From Pseudomonadota bacterium (GTDB lineage: Bacteria; Pseudomonadota; Alphaproteobacteria; Sphingomonadales; Sphingomonadaceae): 5,996 nt of DNA. The position numbers and the translations under genes were made by a program. The notes beneath the pieces were generated by a model. The model worked only from the letters and a program-made list of their open reading frames with translations, did no database searches and was not told where the DNA came from. Positions 5,890 to 5,996 of the stretch are shown here, in pieces. How positions within the stretch are numbered: the stretch's first letter is position 1; the number at the start of each line of letters is the position of its first letter. The stretch lies in contig JARXKR010000135.1 in assembly GCA_030271565.1 (NCBI GenBank), forward strand, positions 1 to 5,996, read 5' to 3'.

Positions 5890-5996
5890 TCACGCATCAA
5901 TCATCCCCGGATCGATCTCACCCGCACGGTTCTGGATAAATATGAAGTGCTGCGCCGAATCGCGGCCCATCAAGCAGCCTTCGGTGCAGGCGCGCC
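5890..5996 (-). CDS. 3' end of an unidentified gene (partial, cut by window edge)
   Basis: An open frame enters from the right edge and ends at TGA (5892-5890), giving 34 residues that include GCLMGRDSAQHFIFIQNRAG and end EIDPGMIDA. Codon-position GC by hand count is about 59/47/74 percent, the coding pattern expected in such a genome, so I favour this strand. I do not recognise the family. If real, it lies 86 bp upstream of the DUF4349 gene in the same direction. The alternative is an opposing plus-strand gene starting near GTG 5887 (VSRINHPRIDLTRTVLDKYE...), which also reads like protein but has no ribosome site and a weaker third-position bias (about 57 percent). Confidence 0.4.
   Translation of the reverse strand, partial: RACTEGCLMGRDSAQHFIFIQNRAGEIDPGMIDA

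Noticed and set aside
5870..5996. Plus-strand frame from ATG 5870 (MQQPLTCHAS...)
   Set aside because: No Shine-Dalgarno, the ATG overlaps the candidate -35 on the other strand, and the composition looks like an out-of-frame shadow.

Overview
The window is chromosomal-looking, moderately high-GC DNA. It most resembles an alphaproteobacterium of the Sphingomonadales (Novosphingobium, Erythrobacter or Sphingopyxis type). This is inferred from protein flavour: the DUF4139 pair, a TIGR02594-type PG-binding/Cys-His protein, an ABM protein, and a motif typical of sphingomonad TonB-dependent receptors. No rRNA or tRNA gene fixes the taxonomy. Coding density is very high, with no gene-free stretch over 300 bases, and I see no mobile element, CRISPR array, tRNA or rRNA.

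Layout, left to right. (1) Positions 1-721, plus strand: a Crp/Fnr-family regulator whose start is close to the window edge. (2) Positions 731-3705, minus strand: two adjacent exported DUF4139 proteins. The upstream one starts at 3705. The downstream one starts at a TTG at 2320, whose Shine-Dalgarno overlaps the stop of the first, so they are almost certainly one transcript. The pair runs convergently into the crp-like gene with only 9 bp between stops. (3) Positions 3706-3811: a 106-bp divergent promoter region. (4) Positions 3812-4108, plus strand: a small antibiotic-biosynthesis-monooxygenase (ABM) fold protein. (5) Positions 4105-4803, minus strand: a peptidoglycan-binding plus Cys/His peptidase-like protein of the TIGR02594 type. 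Its stop codon shares the palindrome CTAG with the ABM stop. (6) Positions 4804-4918: a short spacer with an 11-bp stem-loop. (7) Positions 4919-5803, minus strand: a DUF4349 lipoprotein with a periplasmic coiled coil and a C-terminal membrane helix. (8) Positions 5804-5889: a promoter region with a 17-bp dyad. (9) Positions 5890-5996: probably the 3' end of another minus-strand gene, cut by the window edge.

Functionally, four of the six complete genes look connected with the cell envelope: two exported DUF4139 proteins, one cell-wall-binding protein and one membrane-anchored DUF4349 protein. That shared theme is an inference from domains; nothing in the sequence proves a joint pathway. The most unusual feature is a TonB-box-like motif (EIMVTAQRR) plus a proline-rich tract inserted in the middle of one DUF4139 paralog and missing from the other. 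I do not see convincing evidence of a wholly new system; most of the region is ordinary core-type gene content with poorly characterised families.
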